Source: Persicaria tinctoria
Taxonomy: Eukaryota; Streptophyta; Magnoliopsida; Caryophyllales; Polygonaceae
Direction: 5' to 3'
Assembly: GCA_037127255.1 (NCBI GenBank)
Contig: JBANSL010000009.1
Coordinates: 2,352,001 to 2,416,000, forward strand
Length of the DNA stretch: 64,000 nucleotides
The position numbers and the translations under genes were made by a program. Positions 1 through 10,482 of this stretch are shown here, piece by piece. Every line of letters begins with the position of its first letter. Position 1 is the first letter of the stretch. A model generated the notes under the pieces. That model ran no database searches and had not been told where the DNA came from. It saw only the letters and a program-made list of their open reading frames with translations.

Positions 1-2051
1 TTGAATTCTGGAGATGATATCCACGGGTAGTAATCCACGAAGGTCCGTTTCAAGTTCTGTAATGTTCCAAGAGTTATTGTCGTTAATAAATCTATTAACT
101 GTCCAATTCAACACTCTATCCGGGAGCGATTGAAGAGACAATTTAATCAATGGTTTTTTAGTTGCCCAGATGTCAGTCCAGAAATGAGTTGTCTTCCCGT
201 CACCGATTGACCAACGAAGGTTCGATTTGAAAAGATTGGTAATAGAGTTGAGTTTAGCCCAATGCCACGAGGTATTGCCCTTGTGTTGGTAGCGCATAAT
301 AGGGGTTCCTTTTAAATATTTTCATGTTATCACTTTAACCTAGATGTTGTCCGGTTCAACAATTAATTTCCACAGTAACTTCATTTGTAAAGCTATGTTC
401 ACCGTTTCGGCCTTGTACATGCCCAACCCCCCGTTAAGGGTATCTGTGCATATCTTGTCCAAGCTAATCAGAGGAGTACTTTTTGGATCTTTGTTCTAGA
501 AAAATTGCCTATAAATCTTATCCAACTCATGCAGTATTGACGAGGGAAAAAGGAAAGCTTGCATGAGGACCAACGACTATGCTGAAAGGTTTGCTTTGAT
601 CAGGACTTTCCTACCTCCAGCAGACAGAGAGGAGGCTTTCCGCTTTGACAGTTGCTGCTTAGTTTTGAGTATGATCTCCGCAAAGCTGTCTTTGTTGACA
701 CGACCATTGATAATGAGGCAACCTAGATATTTTTCTAGGTTATTCGACTAGGGGATACCCAGAGCGTTCGTAACTGTTTGGATGGTTGAGGCCGTAGTGT
801 TAGGAGAAACCTGAAAGAATGAATTGTGTAGGTTAACTTTTTGTCCTGAGATGAGACAGAACTGCTGGATTATCTCAGAGAACTCAGAACATGTTGATTG
901 GTTGACTTTCCCGAAAAGAATGATATCATCAGCGAAGGCAAGGAAAGGTATCTTAATCCCTCCCCCCCCCCCCCCCCCCCCCCCACCAAAGTGAAGCCTA
1001 TGTTCTTGGAGATGTTGGATCGTCTCTGTAAGGTTCTGGCTAGAACCTCTGTTGTCAGGATAAAAAGGAAAGGAGATAGGGGGTCTCCCTGTTAGAGTCC
1101 TCTCGTTGGAACGAAAACTGTTGATGGTTCATCATTTATAAGCACTGAGTACGACACCGTCTGAACACATTCTTTTATTCAGTGGACAAACTTGGAGTCG
1201 AAACCGAACTTTGAGAGCGTAGCGAACAGAAAAGGCCATTTAATACGGTCGTAGGCCTTTTCCATATCTAGCTTGACTGCCATATAGCCGGCCTTTGCTT
1301 TAGTTAACCGAAACGAGTGGAAAATCTCGTGAGCAATGATAATATTGTCTTGGATTGACCGACCTTTAGTAAACGCACTTTGTAATGGGTGAATGAGTTT
1401 GTCGAAAACTGTCGACAATCTCGCTGTCAGAATTTTAGAGATAATTTTGTACACTGTAGAGCAGAGACTGATTGGCCTAAAGTGATTGACTGTTTGAGGA
1501 TCATCAATCTTCTGGATTAGTGTTATGAACGTGTGACTAATTTGACACAACATCTTCCCACCTGAAAAGAATGCTTTAACTGCTTTTATAATTGAAGGAC
1601 CGACAATGTCCCAGTAAATCTATTAGAAACCTACATGCATACCGTCAGGCCCCGAAGACTTATCAGCACCAATTGAAAAGAGTGCGGTCTTAATGTCATC
1701 GTTTGTAATGGGCGAGGTGAGCATCTGGTTCTGCTGGTCAGAAATCTCGATCACGGTCAATGACCAAGAGATCCTCATCACATGGGATATCATGGTTATA
1801 AGATGATTTGAACCTTTTGAAGTAGCTATCTACAAATTCATTTCTGATTAAGGTATGGTCTGACAGAATCAGACCCGATTCCACCGTGAGGACTTTGACG
1901 ATCTTCACAGTGCCTTGTGTTTTAAGCTTGGGTATCCTATCCTCTAGCCAAGAAATCATATAATTAAGATTCTCAATTCGGAGAGTAATTAAGCAAATCC
2001 TTTTCTTGAGATCGATCGAGATGTGGTTTTCCGCGAGAAAGTATTCAGCTG
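1..2051 (-). pseudogene. L1-type LINE ORF2 remnant (reverse transcriptase to zinc-finger region)
   Basis: Minus-strand coding remnant of an L1-clade non-LTR retrotransposon. From 1959 downwards it reads a linker, then the RT domain around 1179-1553 (NHFRPISLCSTVYKIISKIL, then KLDMEKAYDRIKWPFL). A degenerate RGL*QGDPLSPFLF block follows near 1090-1120, where an in-frame stop replaces the usual Arg. The catalytic FADD box (FLAFADDIILFG) lies near 918-945. The C-terminal GGLGMYKAETVNIALQ block lies near 375-430 and continues off the left edge. Stops, frameshifts and a 23-base C run break the frame. The 5' side (endonuclease) is missing because an LTR element begins at 2052. The family call is firm; the element is dead. 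Confidence 0.88.
962..984. repeat. Poly-C homopolymer of 23 bases
   Basis: An uninterrupted run of C sits inside the LINE RT next to the FADD box. It reads as poly-G on the LINE coding strand. Its length is likely unreliable in sequencing. Confidence 0.9.
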
Positions 2052-2522
2052 TGTTAGAATTATTTGATATAATTCGGACATAATTAAATGTACGCCCAAA
2101 AGGTAAAAGCCTAATTTACGTAATTAGGTGAATAATTCTTATTCGTTAAGAATTAAATAATATTAGAATAAATAATATATATTCGTTATATATTAATTTA
2201 TCTAATAAAAAATAAAGAGATATAGGAGAGACTCCTCTCTCATAATCTCTAACTGAAACTCTAGAGAGTCTGTTCGTCGGACGTTCCTCTCAAGGAAAGA
2301 AAACCAGCAGAGAACTCTCCTTCGTGTAGAGAGTCTCCTTCCTCTCCAATGCTCTCCCGTCCATGGTGTGTAGGCTGTGAATAGTAGGTTCTCCACTGCT
2401 CTCAAATCTCTAATGAGATTTAGAGCTATGGAGATCTACCCGGTGATCAAATTCGAAGGCAAGACGATCTACATTCCGCTTCCGCTATTCGAGGTAATCC
2501 GTATATCTCTCAAATTCTATCA
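2052..2522 (+). repeat. 5' LTR of the non-autonomous LTR element
   Basis: 471 bp, TG...CA ended, repeated at 9215-9687 with scattered substitutions. It contains AT-rich sequence followed by a purine-rich gagagtctcct-type tract. Confidence 0.85.
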
Positions 2523-2523
2523 T

Positions 2524-2535
2524 TGGTATCAGAGC
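2524..2535 (+). promoter_or_regulatory. Primer-binding site, tRNA-iMet type
   Basis: TGGTATCAGAGC begins two bases after the LTR end. It is the usual initiator tRNA-Met complement of plant LTR elements and fixes the element as plus-strand. Confidence 0.85.
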
Positions 2536-2699
2536 TTTAGGCTCATATTACCTTTGAATTTGTTCAATCGGATTGAATAACATCATGAATTAGGTTCTTA
2601 GAACTATATTCGATTAAAAAGTCCATATCTTGTTTTGCTGTGTTCGTATTCATGATGAACTAGGTTAATGCAATTTTCTCCTGTGGAAATTATATGCTT

Positions 2700-3640
2700 C
2701 ATTTTTTTTTGTTGAAGCCGTAACCCATATGCCCAGTTCTTTTCATGAAAGAGGCTGAGTCTTCTTCAACCTCTAGCTCTCCCCCTTCGACCTTCCCCTC
2801 TCTGTGCTTCTTTTCTCCATGAATTTATGCTCGATTCGATTTTTTGATTTCAATCTGATGTGTGCTTGTTCGAGTCGAAATCCATCACTCGAAAATTAGG
2901 GGATTTCGTCCTCTTGGTTTTCGGAATAAGGTTCGACTGTCGAGAGTAATTTGGGTTGAATTCAAATCGGTTGAGGTTCGATCTTGCTTGTTTTGATGGC
3001 ACGTGATCTATAAAGCTTGGATCGATTGATCTTCGTGGTCGATCTTGAGGGGGTGATCTGATTTTTGGGTTGTTGTTCTTCGTGAGCACAAACCCTAGAT
3101 CTAAAAAAATTGAGACTTCGTGGCTCACTTTTTGGCATGGAGATGGACGGATTTGAGATCCTTGACCTTGAATCCCCAAAAGCCCTAAGAAATCTGAGCA
3201 TTTTTTGTTCGTTTTGCAAGGTTGTGATGGAAAGAGGCTTCGTGCTCCTCGGCGGTAATCGAATCACCGACGATCTAAGGCTTGGCGGCGCTTGCTTGTC
3301 ACCGTGCTCTTCGTCAGAGAACTTGGAGGCGGCGGTGCAACAACCTACGGTCGTCAATGACGAGGCGACGAAGGAGGAAGGTGGAGGTGGATGGAGCTTT
3401 GATCTCGAAGCCATGGCTACTGGGAGTTTGGAGAAGATGACTGAAGAGGACAACCAAGAGCAAGGCGGTTCCGCCGAGGTTGCCCACCCTTCGTGGTTTT
3501 GGCGACGTCTGGCGCCACCGCCTGTGGTTGTCGCCGACAGCTACAAGCAACCCTGGAAGGATGACGGCGCTCCTGAGGGTTTTGTGCCTTCAGGTCGCGT
3601 CGAGCTCAGTGACGGGCTAAGCCGGGCTGCTGTGACCTAA
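2700..3640 (+). other. Gene-like GC-richer block inside the LTR element, possibly captured host sequence
   Basis: The block starts with a pyrimidine-rich leader like a plant 5' UTR. An open frame then runs from 3110 to 3640 (176 residues, acidic, with EEGGGGWSFDLEAMATGSLE) with no stop, and an opposite-strand frame overlaps it from 3453 to 2962. I recognise no domain. Its composition differs from the AT-rich rest of the interior. It may be a piece of host gene picked up by the element, or chance open frames in GC-rich leader DNA. Confidence 0.25.
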
Positions 3641-6600
3641 GCACTCGAGCATGGTCGGGCTTTCGGGTCGCTTTTGGGCCTCAGCTATAATCTGGTCAAT
3701 GTCTTGACTCGGATGAGCTTATCTAAACATTCGGGCTTAATTCGTTTGGGCCTAATTTGTTTTGTAAAAATGGATGAGCATATATTTGGACTTGCTGTTA
3801 TATGTTGAACATGACTCGTTTGTCCAGATTCGTTTTGGACTGTGACTTGTCATGTTTGACCGAGCATTGGAGTTGTCTTAGTTGGGTTCAGACCCGGACT
3901 GAGACATGGTGGGTTGTGTTTGATGAATTGGGCTTAGCCCGATTCGATTCAAACGCACATCAACACTTTTATATGACCAAGCTGTGACTAAGTTATCTGA
4001 ACTGGGTCAGATGAAACAACTTTTTGGTTATGTTTGCTCTCAAATTTTGATCGGACTATTTGTCTGATTGAATTTTTGATAGAAGCAAACGAACTTAAAA
4101 GTTATATGATATATCGACCTTCGTGGCCTTTTTATTTAATAACGAGCGATGATGAGTCATACGTTATGTTGATTTGTTCACATACGGATAGAGCTCTCTA
4201 AAATTCTATTTCAAGAATTTATTTTTCAAGGATGTTTAACCTTGGCTGAATATCTTTTTACTTGAAAATTGAGCGGGTTTAAATAATTCAATTGTGAGTT
4301 GTTTAAAGTTATTTTGAGTTAACAGATAGTTATTGCATATAACTTATTAACTTAAAGTGGAAAATTGACTTTATGTAAGTTAATTAAAATCTTAGAAATA
4401 AATCTTTTATGTAAAGATTGTAAGAGATAGGCATTTGGGATGCATTTCTGAACCTTGCGAATAATTTCTTGTTTTTACTACTAACGTGGTGATGTACTTG
4501 AAATTATGGAAAAAGCACTGAATTTGTTTGTGTGATTGCAAGGTAATCGAGCAAGTAATTCATTTGTTAAATGGATGAAAAGTATTCAGTAATTTTGAAT
4601 AGCGCTTTTTAAACGTAGTTCTAAAAAATCTGAATAAAACCTTGAAGGGGTAAGGACCTATATGTGTAGGATCCTAAAAGTCGATAGTCCTCATGAAGAC
4701 ATGTTATCTGACTTTGCTCGATGAGACTAGATTTGTTCTAGTGTATATCCATACGTTGGACATACAAATAAAGTGAGTTGAGGTTGAGTACTTTGGGTAC
4801 GTCAACAGTAATGTAGTTCTTTGGAAAATTAGAAAATGAGCAGATGGACTTGATAAGAGTTTGACTCTTGAGTCCTAGGCTTTGAAAATTATTTTCTAAT
4901 TTGTAAAGCTCACTTTGGATTTTCTCAGATTAAGAGAGTTGTAAAACTGAATTTCATGGTTCTAAGCCATTTTCATGCTAAGGAAGATTGTCATTCAGTA
5001 TACCCTGTTTCACTTAGGGACATGGTCCTATTGGGAGCAAATCTTTAGACTGACTCGCACCGTCAAAAGATAACCTTAAACATACGTTGTTTGAAAATCG
5101 TCAGACGGACGATTATGTCATCATTAATATGTGTTCTAACGGAGTGGATTGCATGCTACAAGTATGTTTTTGCTCCGAAGGTCATGGTAAATGATGATAT
5201 GTGTTAGTTTGTGCTTCGTGCATAAACGGTAACATGTTTCTGGTCAATGGTGATAGACAGGTAATATACTCATTTCACTGATCTGAATCAGAAGTTAGCA
5301 GAACTGAGGTTACATCGATTTATATCGTAGTAATAAAACTTTTGCTTTCTTGAAATGTTAGGGGCTCCTGAAGTTTCCTTACAAAGACCATGTGATGTCA
5401 TGATGCTAGTAATGGAACATACCTTGAGATCTTATTGGATTTCGGTTCCAATGTTTTGATCATAAGTTTGCTGTTTTTGTTTCAGTAACATGAGGTTAAA
5501 TTTGTCACTTTTGTGATAATGGTTGCAAATATGATTTGTAATTTATGCATATTCTGATCATTGGGAAAAAGCAAGTCGTTTCTAGGTCCATATGAAGAAG
5601 TTGCGATCTACTTGGTTCAAGTTGATCACTAGGCAACTAGATCAGATGATATACCCAAAGATCGGTGCTGAACTTCAAAGTTTAGCTGAAGCCAATCTTA
5701 TAAGGTGATGTCAAGTTCAGATCTTGACATTTTCTAATCCTCAATGAATTGTTGTAATTCATGAGAAGTATCACTATGGAAGCATAATTTAACGACTTTG
5801 CAAAGTGATAAAGGGTCAGTGAAATGCATACTCTAAAAAATTATTCTACTAGCGAGTGGGAGAATAGGTTCAATAGAACCTGAGAAAAGACAGAGTTGTC
5901 AGAAGAGGATGTTTCCTTATCTGAAAATGATGTGACACACCTTGGGTTATGTCCAGGATGATTATTGTGGGATTGTCCAAATAGATTAAATGTTTATTAC
6001 GTTAAGCACTTCTCTTGAGCCTTCGAGGGTAATTTGTTACTTGTAACAGATAACTACATTTTTTGTATATTGCGTTTTACAAAATTTAGAAGCTTAAAGC
6101 ACAAATTCTATTGTGCTGCTTGAATTTCATGATCTCCTAATTAAGATCAATATGTATCTAAGGGTGTATAAATGGATGTTGATATACAAGGTGAGCTTGT
6201 TGGTTAACATATATCCATGCTTTCTCTCACATTGGGTGATGGAGAAATCAGATGAAATTCAAAAAGTTCTTTGTCTTAAATTCTTCTCTTGACTCGATTT
6301 ACACGAAATGGTAAAATCCGAGCACCGAGCATTGGTTTCTGCTGAGTGCGTATTGTGCTGATTTGTGGAGTAGTTCATTTGTTGGACAATCCTTGGTCAG
6401 TTACTTCCTAGAGATGGCACAAGTGTCATGTTAAAGGCTAAAAACTTAAGCTGATCTCTGGGAGATGTACTTATTATTAAGGGTCACTTGGTGAACCTGA
6501 AAATATAGAAGAAGCTTAACAACTAGTTCTTGAAAGTTTTAGCCTTATCTGCTTAGTTGCATCAAATCCATTTGGATTAGAGGTACCATGAAGAATGTGT

Positions 6601-9214
6601 GTACTAGGCATGGTGCTAGGTACATGAGCACATTCTTAAATCATCTTGGAAATGCGAACTTCTAAGATTGATGTGAGCAATCTGATAAGGAAAATGAGTT
6701 TTCGTAGCTCAGGGATCCTTAATCATGATCCTATGACAGTTGTTAAACCAACTTAGGATGATTTTTGATTGATAAAACCACAACATAGCCTCTGGTAGTT
6801 CAGTTATTACATCATCCTATGATAGTTGTAATACAAGCTGTCTTGCCACATTAACATTCAGGATATTCCAGGTCAATCGTGATCTAGTGTTCCTGAGAAT
6901 GTTTAGAGCTAAAGAAGTTTCGTTCTTGGCTCAGAACTTGTTGAACAAATGTGTTTCGAGTTCAGGATTTTCATCTAGAACGATTGTGAGCATATCGAAC
7001 ACGAGGTATCTCAGAAACACATTAGATGTGGTTGCTACTAAAGTATCCAAATGAGATAGCACTAATCACCACTTAGAGTCTGTGATCTGTTGGTAGATCT
7101 AAGACACAACCAGCGGATGGTGATGACAGATAATGAGTCCATGGAAGATGCCATGTTTCGAACTGGTTTCTATCCTGCCTAGACATAAAGCAATGAGATA
7201 ATTGAGTTCTTAAAGCTTTATAGGTGGAGTGATCCATTGAGAGTTATACCCTTCTCTCTACATGGTTAGATTGTGTTCAATCAGACTGATGAATGGCTAC
7301 AAAAGCTTGTATCCGTTTACAAGTAAACCTAGATAGCAAAGTTTTTCCCAGTGGGAGGACTTCTGGAAATTCGTTTTCTAGATTAGTTTCTGCTAAGGTT
7401 TTGAGAAAGACACTAGTCTTGTACACATAGCTATGTAAGCATTGAAACATGCATCTAGATGACAATGATAAGATGTTTTGTACTTTGAATCATTGTAAGT
7501 ATGTCATATTGGAAAGTTTAACTTTCTGATCTTGTAGATGACACACTGATAGCCAGCTATGTTGTGATTCTAGCATGACAACTTTGATACAATTGTCACG
7601 TGAGTCTATTACATAGAAATTGGGTAGTTGTCTATTAGGTTATTTCTTATAATCTTAGGCATGTGGTTCTCATATATGGAAATGTATAAATGGACTCATA
7701 TAGGAAGTGGATTAAGTGAGGAACAGTTGAGAAACTGAGTGCAATCTCGCATTCTTTTGTATGCTGAGATGAGACAAGCGAACATGTGTTTGAACACGAG
7801 GTATCTTGTATATTGTGTATTGTGTTATGGTGGATGATATATGTGTCCATGGTGGAACATAGATATGGATCTTAGTGATATGAGGGGGGAGACACGGATG
7901 TATGTATCAACATCAGTCTGTAGGTCTTATCTGTAAGGAGAAGAAACATTGTCTAGCAAGAAACTGTCTTGCTTGTCCTTCCACCACGGAAGCTGAGGTT
8001 CTTACATCATCAGTAGCTTTCGAGGAGATTATGAAAAAGGATTCTCCTGAAAACACAAAAATTGGTTGTGGCAAAATATGGCGAGCGGATGTCATGACTA
8101 TGGCCCATAGTCATGACAGGATTTCCAAATGATGTTGGAGATCAAATGATATTCAGATCAAACCTTGTCTAGTCAGAGAGACGTTGTTCAAGAACAACGT
8201 TGTCACAATATGTTGGACTCTTGATGGTTATGCGAGCCACCTCTCTGATTTGAGTTTTTAGCAAGTGGGAGACTTTGGTCTTAACTCATATGCTGTGTCA
8301 TTGATGTGGTAAAAAACTGGTGATGTAAATATGAAATATGTTACATGTCACTAAACCATAGTTTGTTCTCTCACACGAACAAACGTTCCTATAACTGTTC
8401 GTCACTTTGGGTGTAAGGTATCTCAATTCTTATGGGAACAGAATGAGATGATAACCGCCTTTACTATCTTTGGATGTCAAGATGAAGTCTCTCCGGTTGG
8501 GAAAGACTAAATGGGTAATTTATAGTTAGTCATTCATATGACTCGTAACTATGCTCCTGCGCCCATTGGTTTAGAAAAGCAAGGTGTTGGAGGGTAAAAT
8601 GTTTCTCAAGTCTGCGTGACTTTGAGATGAACACCTTTATAGGTTGAGTGGACAACGCTTTAGAGAAGCGCTCCCTGTAGCACACTGTCATACTAGTGTG
8701 TGCTTGTCGACCCTATGAGGTGATAGATTGATCCCATCTCTATCACTGTGTGAGCTAAGATGTATGCAAACATGGCAATCCTTAGTGACTAACGGCTTGG
8801 GTTACCGATTGTGGTGATGATGCGCTACTTTGGTTGTGTTCCGATGGCCATGAGTGATGCGGTCTAAGTGGGTACTTATGGGAAAGTGGTCACCATTTAC
8901 TTGAAAGTGATGCCAATGCGAAAGGAAGGTGTTGTGAGTAGTCGTTGACGGAAATGGGATTTGCTAGATCCGGCAGTTACGTACTGTTGTGAATCGCCAT
9001 TATAGCTGAACTAAACTGAGAGCGATCTGGTTTTGTGTGTCAACTAGTCCGATGAAAGATAATCCTAGGGATACAACAATACTTTTCAACTAACGTTGTG
9101 ACCTAGTCCCTAACGAGATTTTTATGCAGGTGGTATTGCCGGGTCGCACGACCTATAAACAACAAGTATGAGATTGAGTTTTGGAGGAACATGATCTTTT
9201 GTGCGAGTGAGAGA
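3641..9214 (+). other. Interior of the LTR element without recognisable genes
   Basis: 5.6 kb of AT-rich sequence with frequent stops in all frames. I see no gag, protease, integrase, RT or RNase H motif. Purine-rich runs (for example near 7882-7892 and 8262-8272) resemble polypurine tracts. The last bases before the 3' LTR are only weakly polypurine. Confidence 0.6.
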
Positions 9215-9687
9215 TGTTAGAATTATTTGATATAATTCGGACATAATTAAATGTACGCCCAAAAGGTAAAAGCCTAATTTACGTAATTAGGTAAATAATT
9301 CTTATTCGTTAAGAATTAACTAATATTAGGATAAATAATATATATTCGTTATATATTAACTTATCTAATAAAAAATAAAGAGAGATATAGGAGAGTCTCC
9401 TCTCTCATAATCTCTAACTGAAACTCTAGAGAGTCTGTTCGTCAGACGTTCCTCTCAGGGAAAGAAAACCCACAGAGAACTCTCCTTCGTGGAGAGAGTC
9501 TCCTTCATCTCCAATGCTCTCCCATCCATGGCGTGTAGGCTGTGAATGGTAGGTTCTACACCGCCCCCGAATCTCTAACGAGATTTAGTGCTATGGAGAT
9601 CTACCCTGTGATCAAATTCGAAGGCAAGACGATCTAGATTCTGCTTTCGCTATTCGAGGTCATCCGTATATCTCTCAAATTCTATCA
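9215..9687 (+). repeat. 3' LTR of the non-autonomous LTR element
   Basis: 473 bp, partner of 2052-2522, ending in TCTATCA followed by the near-TSD ATCTG. Just downstream, about 28 bases beginning ATCTGTTGGTAATTC occur twice in tandem. Confidence 0.85.
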
Positions 9688-9692
9688 ATCTG

Positions 9693-10173
9693 TTGGTAAT
9701 TCATGTCATTCATTGATCTGTTGGTAATTCATGTCCTTCAATTCATTCTCAGTAGGAGAGGAGTTACGTATCTTCGATCTTTCCTAGCTTAGCTAGTATT
9801 CCTTCTCCTTAGGTTTATCTCCCATCACCAGTTCACCACAACACTTAAAAGAGGCTCACCGTACTCGATCATCACCCGCCATCATATCTTTCTAATTATG
9901 TGTGCTCCATCCGTTGTTGCTTTGTCCTTTTCATGTTTTCTATACATGGGCACACCCCTTAATTACTTCTATAGTATATAATTTCATCTCCAACTTCAGT
10001 ACATGTTTCTCTAAGCTCATCATTGCTTCCTGGTGAGTCATTGACTTATAAGTAAGCTTGTGATCGAGTACTGAATTAGTTTGACAAGAAGCAATGAATT
10101 AATAAAGAGGAGTTCAAGGCCGGTATAGGTCTTGGACTTGAACAAAACGTGGGAGGTGGTAAGTTCGGCTACT
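9693..10173. other. Spacer with no supported gene
   Basis: Low-complexity, non-coding flank of the Harbinger element. A faint continuation of the LINE on the minus strand near 9693-9760 is possible but too weak to call. Confidence 0.5.
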
Positions 10174-10482
10174 TAAGGGCGTGTTTGGGTGTAGTGTTTA
10201 GGGGGTTTGGAAGATGGGTTTTTTGCCTCGGGTTTCCCACCTCCATGTTTGGGTGTATGTGTTTAAGGGGTTTGCAGTGTGCGAATGAGGGGCTTTGCTG
10301 GATGGAATGGGATGCATTTTCGAACCTCCTCCACCAAGGTTTGGTGGATGGGAAATCCGAAACCCCCGATTTTGCCCCTTCGACTTCCACGCCCTCATAA
10401 ATACTTCCATTCTCTTCACTCTTCTCTCACAAGTTTTCTGGAAGCCGATTGAGAGCGACAAACCCGACGAAGCGAGCAAAAC

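Larger units (their letters stand above)
2052..9687 (+). mobile_element. Non-autonomous LTR retrotransposon (LARD-like, no gag/pol)
   Basis: The element is bounded by direct LTRs that start TGTTAGAATTATTTG and end in CA. A tRNA-Met type primer site follows the 5' LTR directly. The flanking 5-mers are AGCTG (2047-2051) and ATCTG (9688-9692), a target-site duplication with one mismatch. The LTRs differ at very roughly 6% of sites by eye, so the insertion is not young. The 6.7-kb interior has no zinc knuckle, protease, integrase or RT motif in any frame, so it must have been mobilised in trans. The orientation comes from the primer site. It lies within a LINE. Confidence 0.8.

Noticed and set aside
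898..1095. Plus-strand Pro-rich frame over the poly-C tract
   Set aside because: It is antisense to the LINE RT, and the Pro run comes from the homopolymer.
2524..2535. TGGTATCAGAGC sites as tRNA genes
   Set aside because: They are primer-binding complements directly next to LTR ends, with no cloverleaf.
7902..8132. Short overlapping frames on both strands in the LTR element
   Set aside because: No element or host domain, and chance length for this composition.
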